This document shows positions 41,697 to 44,861 of a stretch of 44,861 nt of DNA, piece after piece. Below the pieces are notes generated by a model. That model worked only from the letters and a program-made list of their open reading frames with translations. It made no database searches and had not been told where the DNA came from. The translations under genes and the position numbers were made by a program. Position 1 is the stretch's first letter; each line of letters starts with the position of its first letter. The DNA comes from an uncultured Opitutaceae bacterium (lineage in GTDB: Bacteria > Verrucomicrobiota > Verrucomicrobiia > Opitutales > Opitutaceae). Location of the stretch: the NCBI GenBank assembly GCA_903891325.1, contig CAITEC010000022.1, positions 1 to 44,861 of the forward strand. Reading direction: 5' to 3'.

Positions 41697-41765
41697 TCCG
41701 GAAGGGAAATGCCCGTTGGACAACACGCGCAGTAGTGGAAACAATGAAGCCATCATCGGAAACCC

Positions 41766-43394
41766 GTGAAAATCCCGCCCTTCATCGGCCGCGCCGTCCT
41801 CCTGGCGGCAATCCTCGTCGGGTCCGGCTGCGCCCGCCGCGAGACCCCCGCCGAGGAGGGTGTCCGGACCGGGACACTGCTCCTGGGCAACGGCTCGGAA
41901 CCGCAGGACCTCGATCCGCACACGTCGATCGCGTACAGCGACTTCAATGTCATGATCGCCCTCTACGAGGGCCTCACGTGCATCGACGAAGCGACGTCGC
42001 AGCCGGTGCCCGGGATTGCCGAGAGCTGGGAGGTGTCGCCCGACGGGCTCGTCGCGACCTTCCACCTGCGCGAGGCCGCGTGGTCCAACGGAGACCCGGT
42101 GACCGCCGACGACTTTGCCTATTCCTTTCACCGGGCGCTCACTCCCGCCCTTGCGAGCGAGTACTCGTACCTGCTTTATCCGATCCGGAACGCGCGGGCG
42201 TTCAACGAGGGGCGGATCACCGACTTCAGCCAGGTCGGCGTCCGGGCGACCGGCCCGCGCACGCTGCAGCTCACCCTCGACCACCCCTGCGCCTACCTGC
42301 TCGCGCTCGCGGCGCACCAGGAGTGGTTCCCCGTGCACCGGCCCACGATCGAGAAGTTCGGGGGATTCGCCCGGCGCGGAACCGCCTGGACCCGGCCGGG
42401 AAACCTCGTGGGCAACGGCGCCTTTGTCCTGAAGGAGTGGAGCCCCAATTCCCGGATCATCGTCGTGAAGAACCCCCGCTACTGGGACGCGGCCCGCAAT
42501 CGGCTGAACGCCGTCGTCTTCTACCCGAATGACAACGTCACGGCCGACGAGAACGCCTTCCGCGCGGGCCAGCTCCACGTCACCTGGGACGTCCTGCCCG
42601 ACCGGATCGCGCGTTTCCAGGCGATGTCCCCTCCCCTCGCGCGCGTGGATCCCCTGAGCGAATCGTTCTTCCTGCGGTTCAATGTGCGGAAGCGGCCGCT
42701 GGACGACCCGCGCGTTCGCCAGGCGCTCGCCCGGGCGATCGACCGGGCGGCCATCGCGCGCGACGTTCTCCACGGCACCCGGCAGCCGACCGGATCGCTG
42801 ACCCCCCCGGATACCGCCGGCTACACGCCCGGCCCGGGGATCCCGACGGACTTTGCCGGGGCGCGCCGGCTCCTCGCGGAGGCCGGCTATCCCGGAGGCC
42901 GGAACTTTCCCCGGCTGGAGATCCAGATGAACACCGACGTGGTCAACGAGAAGATCCTCGAGGCCGTCCAGGACATGTGGCGCCGGGAGCTGGGCATCAG
43001 CGTGACGCTGGCCAACGAGGAGTTTCGCGTGTGGCTCTCCAACCAGCAGTCCGGCGACTACCAGGTTTCGCGGTCGCGCTGGGTCGGCGACTATGACGAT
43101 CCGAGCACCTACCTGGACCTGTTCACCAGCGGCAGCCCGAACAACATGACCGGTTGGGCCGACCCGGAGTACGACCGGTTAAACGGGGCGGCCGGACTGA
43201 CGAGGGACCCGGGCCGCCGCTTCGCGCTCCTCCGGCGCGCCGAGGCCATCCTGACCGAAGCAGCTCCGATCGCACCCCTCTTCCACGGCACGCGGACCTA
43301 CCTCATCCGGCCCAGCGTCCGCGGCTGGGTGCCGTCGCTCCTGGGGATCCACCGCTACCAATACGTATGGCTCGACGGAAATCCTGAAAAATGA
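41766..43394 (+). CDS. Peptide/nickel-type ABC substrate-binding lipoprotein (OppA-like)
   Basis: A 542-residue protein starting at GTG. The signal peptide ends in a lipobox LVGSGC (Cys about 22). The SBP_bac_5 fold follows: GTLLLGNGSEPQDLDPHTSI, then WSNGDPVTADDFAYSFHRAL, VGNGAFVLKEWSPNSRIIV and RFNVRKRPLDDPRVRQALA are standard OppA landmarks. Residues near 400-470 (SRSRWVGDYDDPSTYLDLF) line the peptide pocket. It binds oligopeptides for an Opp/Dpp permease, which is not adjacent. Its stop overlaps the next gene (ATGA, 43391-43394). Confidence 0.92.
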   Translation: MKIPPFIGRAVLLAAILVGSGCARRETPAEEGVRTGTLLLGNGSEPQDLDPHTSIAYSDFNVMIALYEGLTCIDEATSQPVPGIAESWEVSPDGLVATFHLREAAWSNGDPVTADDFAYSFHRALTPALASEYSYLLYPIRNARAFNEGRITDFSQVGVRATGPRTLQLTLDHPCAYLLALAAHQEWFPVHRPTIEKFGGFARRGTAWTRPGNLVGNGAFVLKEWSPNSRIIVVKNPRYWDAARNRLNAVVFYPNDNVTADENAFRAGQLHVTWDVLPDRIARFQAMSPPLARVDPLSESFFLRFNVRKRPLDDPRVRQALARAIDRAAIARDVLHGTRQPTGSLTPPDTAGYTPGPGIPTDFAGARRLLAEAGYPGGRNFPRLEIQMNTDVVNEKILEAVQDMWRRELGISVTLANEEFRVWLSNQQSGDYQVSRSRWVGDYDDPSTYLDLFTSGSPNNMTGWADPEYDRLNGAAGLTRDPGRRFALLRRAEAILTEAAPIAPLFHGTRTYLIRPSVRGWVPSLLGIHRYQYVWLDGNPEK

Positions 43395-43888
43395 CACACC
43401 CCAATCCACCGATGCGCCGCCTCGTCCTCGTCCTCCTGCTCGCCGCCACCGCCCTTTCGGCCCGCGCCGCCGACGCGGAATTCGTGCGCGTGTGGTCGCA
43501 GTGGCACCCGGCCCTGGATTTCAAGCGGATATCGGAGTACTTCACCGACCACGAGAATTTCAGCCACAAGATCATCGTCCGCTCCCAGCCGGCGAGCCGC
43601 GCCGGCTACTACTTCCTGGCCCGGGTCCGGCATCCCGCCTTCGACCTGGCGGGCGGAAAGTTCGTGCTGCACGTCATCACGCCGGCCGGCCCGGTGGCGC
43701 GGGAGTTCACCTTTCCCGTGCCGGCGGAATGCCCGCCCGGGGTCCACGTCTTCCAACTCGGCCTGACGGGGAGCGACTGGCCGATGAAGGGAACGCACCC
43801 GGTCGCCTGGAGACTGGAACTCCTGTCGGCTGACGGCCGGATCCTCGTCGCGCAGCAGAGCTACCTCTGGTCCAAGCCCGATAAATGA
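43391..43888 (+). CDS. Small secreted protein of unknown function
   Basis: A 165-residue protein with a signal peptide (RRLVLVLLLAATALSARAAD, cleavage near 27). The mature part is a single beta-rich domain (FVRVWSQWHPALDFKRISEY, YYFLARVRHPAFDLAGGKFV, VAWRLELLSADGRILVAQQS), perhaps an immunoglobulin-like sandwich. I do not recognise the family. It overlaps the peptide-binding lipoprotein upstream and the glycosylase downstream by 4 bases each, so the three genes are translationally coupled although their roles look unrelated. Confidence 0.7.
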   Translation: MTHPNPPMRRLVLVLLLAATALSARAADAEFVRVWSQWHPALDFKRISEYFTDHENFSHKIIVRSQPASRAGYYFLARVRHPAFDLAGGKFVLHVITPAGPVAREFTFPVPAECPPGVHVFQLGLTGSDWPMKGTHPVAWRLELLSADGRILVAQQSYLWSKPDK

Positions 43889-44766
43889 CCTCTCGCGGAA
43901 CCGCGGCGTGGTCGGAATGGCGCAGTGTGCAGTGGAATGAAATCCTGTCCCCCCCCGTGCTCGCGGAGCTGCTCGACGGCGGCCAGGCCTTCCGCTGGGG
44001 GCCCGATGCCGACGGGGCCTGGATCGGCCGATGGGCCGGCCACACCGCCCGCCTGAAGCGGGACGACGCGGGGCGCCTCCTGTGGTCGGCGCCCGAGCCG
44101 GGGGCCGCGGCGGTCGGACGCGCACTTGGGGTCTACCTCGACACGGGCCGCGACGGGGCCGCCCTGACCGACATCCTGCCCTGGCGCGGCGATCCCCACC
44201 TCCTGCGCTGCCTCCGGGCCTTTCCCGGTCTGCGCGTCCTGCGCCAGCCCTTCGGCGAGACCCTCCTTTGCTTCCTGTGCAGCTCCGCCAAGCAGATCGT
44301 CCAGATCAAGCAGGCGGTCTCCCTGTTGGGCTCCCGGCACGGCGAGTCCGGAGCGCTGCCCGGCTGGGAGGCGATCGCGCGGCTGCCCGAGTCCGCGCTG
44401 CGCGCCTGCCTGCTCGGGTTCCGGGCCCGCCATATCCACGGGGTCGCCGCCTTCCTCGCAGCCCATCCGGGATGGCTGGAGGAGACGGAGGCGCTGCCCT
44501 ATCCGGAGGCCCGGGAGCGCCTCTGCGGGCTTCCCGGGGTCGGGGAAAAGATCGCCGACTGCACGCTTCTCTTTGGCGCCGGGCGCCTCGAGGCATTTCC
44601 CGTCGACGTCTGGATCCTCCGGGCGATGGCCCGCCGCTACGGACTGGAGGGATGGAAGCCGGCGCAGGTCGCCCAGTTCGGCCGGCTGCACTTCGGCCCG
44701 CACGCGGGACTTGCGCAGCAGTATATCTTTGCGTGGGAGCGCGCGTATGGGGCGGAGAACCCCTGA
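43885..44766 (+). CDS. ogg: OGG1-type 8-oxoguanine DNA glycosylase/AP lyase
   Basis: A 293-residue protein of the HhH-GPD superfamily. The N-terminal OGG_N domain has LDGGQAFRWGPDADGAWIG, the hallmark of OGG1. The HhH motif is LCGLPGVGEKIADCTLLFGA with catalytic Lys222, and FPVDVWILRAM has Asp241, 19 residues on, as Lys249/Asp268 in human OGG1. It cuts 8-oxoguanine out of DNA and nicks the strand. Most bacteria use MutM (Fpg) instead, and OGG1-type enzymes are known from a minority. It ends the three-gene overlapping run. A family C repeat follows 27 bases on. Confidence 0.93.
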   Translation: MTSRGTAAWSEWRSVQWNEILSPPVLAELLDGGQAFRWGPDADGAWIGRWAGHTARLKRDDAGRLLWSAPEPGAAAVGRALGVYLDTGRDGAALTDILPWRGDPHLLRCLRAFPGLRVLRQPFGETLLCFLCSSAKQIVQIKQAVSLLGSRHGESGALPGWEAIARLPESALRACLLGFRARHIHGVAAFLAAHPGWLEETEALPYPEARERLCGLPGVGEKIADCTLLFGAGRLEAFPVDVWILRAMARRYGLEGWKPAQVAQFGRLHFGPHAGLAQQYIFAWERAYGAENP

Positions 44767-44793
44767 CGGGGTGTTGGCGACCGTTTGTTCCGA

Positions 44794-44861
44794 GGTGGAG
44801 CGCGATCTCCGAGCGCGCTAGATCGACTCAGTTGCCGGACAAGCGCGCTCGGAGATCGCGC
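44794..44861. repeat. Palindromic repeat family C, copy 2 (cut by window end)
   Basis: The left arm (44794-44819) begins ggtggagcgcgatctcc and the right arm (44842-44861) begins agcgcgctcggagatcgcgc. The last six bases of the palindrome fall outside the window. The arm sequence matches copy 1 at 41624 except for a few compensated bases (gcgatctcc pairs with ggagatcgc). Confidence 0.8.

Overview
This is a GC-rich, densely coded bacterial chromosome segment. The gene set fits the Verrucomicrobiota/PVC group best: a Tat-targeted GH116-type glycosidase, a secreted protease whose C-terminal paired beta repeats resemble those of verrucomicrobial secreted proteins, an NfeD/NfeD/FloA operon, a nucleoside monophosphate kinase with long extensions, a ROK-type polyphosphate glucokinase, and several families of palindromic and heptameric repeats between genes. 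The assignment is inference from family content; no rRNA or other decisive marker lies in the window.

Layout. 1-1980: a less GC-rich stretch with a truncated reading frame, a small membrane protein, a GIY-YIG protein and the tmRNA gene (minus strand, 1310-1664) inside strong hairpins and nested palindromic repeats. 1981-6451 (+): a sugar cassette of Tat-exported GH116-like glycosidase, secreted RbsD/FucU-like protein and MFS transporter. 13359-6470 (minus): a tight four-gene cluster of secreted protein, matrixin-like metalloprotease with Ig-like domains (one frameshift), and two tandem TMTC-like GT-C/TPR membrane proteins, each with the same in-frame repeat insert. 13419-18734 (+): SNF2 helicase, then ThuA-like protein, a 502-residue protein with a clear di-iron ligand pattern, and a sugar isomerase-like TIM barrel. 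23093-18889 (minus): manA, grpE, dnaJ, purN, prmA. 23111-26326 (+): ftsK and a RodZ-like protein. 29921-26469 (minus): long NfeD, short NfeD, FloA and a small coiled-coil protein. 29970-31285 (+): aldose epimerase and TatA. 31495-34713: small membrane protein divergent from an OxyR-like regulator, then a phasin-like protein and a UbiB/AarF kinase-like protein. 34864-36099 (+): extended adenylate kinase family protein. 41567-36139 (minus): polyphosphate glucokinase, then a MacAB-like efflux system (adaptor, ATPase, two permeases). 41766-44766 (+): peptide-binding lipoprotein, small secreted protein and an OGG1-type 8-oxoguanine glycosylase.

How genes may work together. The GH116/RbsD-like/MFS genes suggest glycoside cleavage, anomer interconversion and uptake, with TatA encoded elsewhere in the window. 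The protease/TMTC-like cluster suggests a secreted Ig-domain protein made alongside candidate protein O-glycosyltransferases; this is the most attractive candidate for an undescribed system. The ThuA/di-iron/TIM-barrel run looks like a small oxidative or sugar-modifying pathway of unknown substrate. The repeats (three palindromic families and two heptamer-based ones) sit mostly at gene ends and in two cases enter coding sequence.
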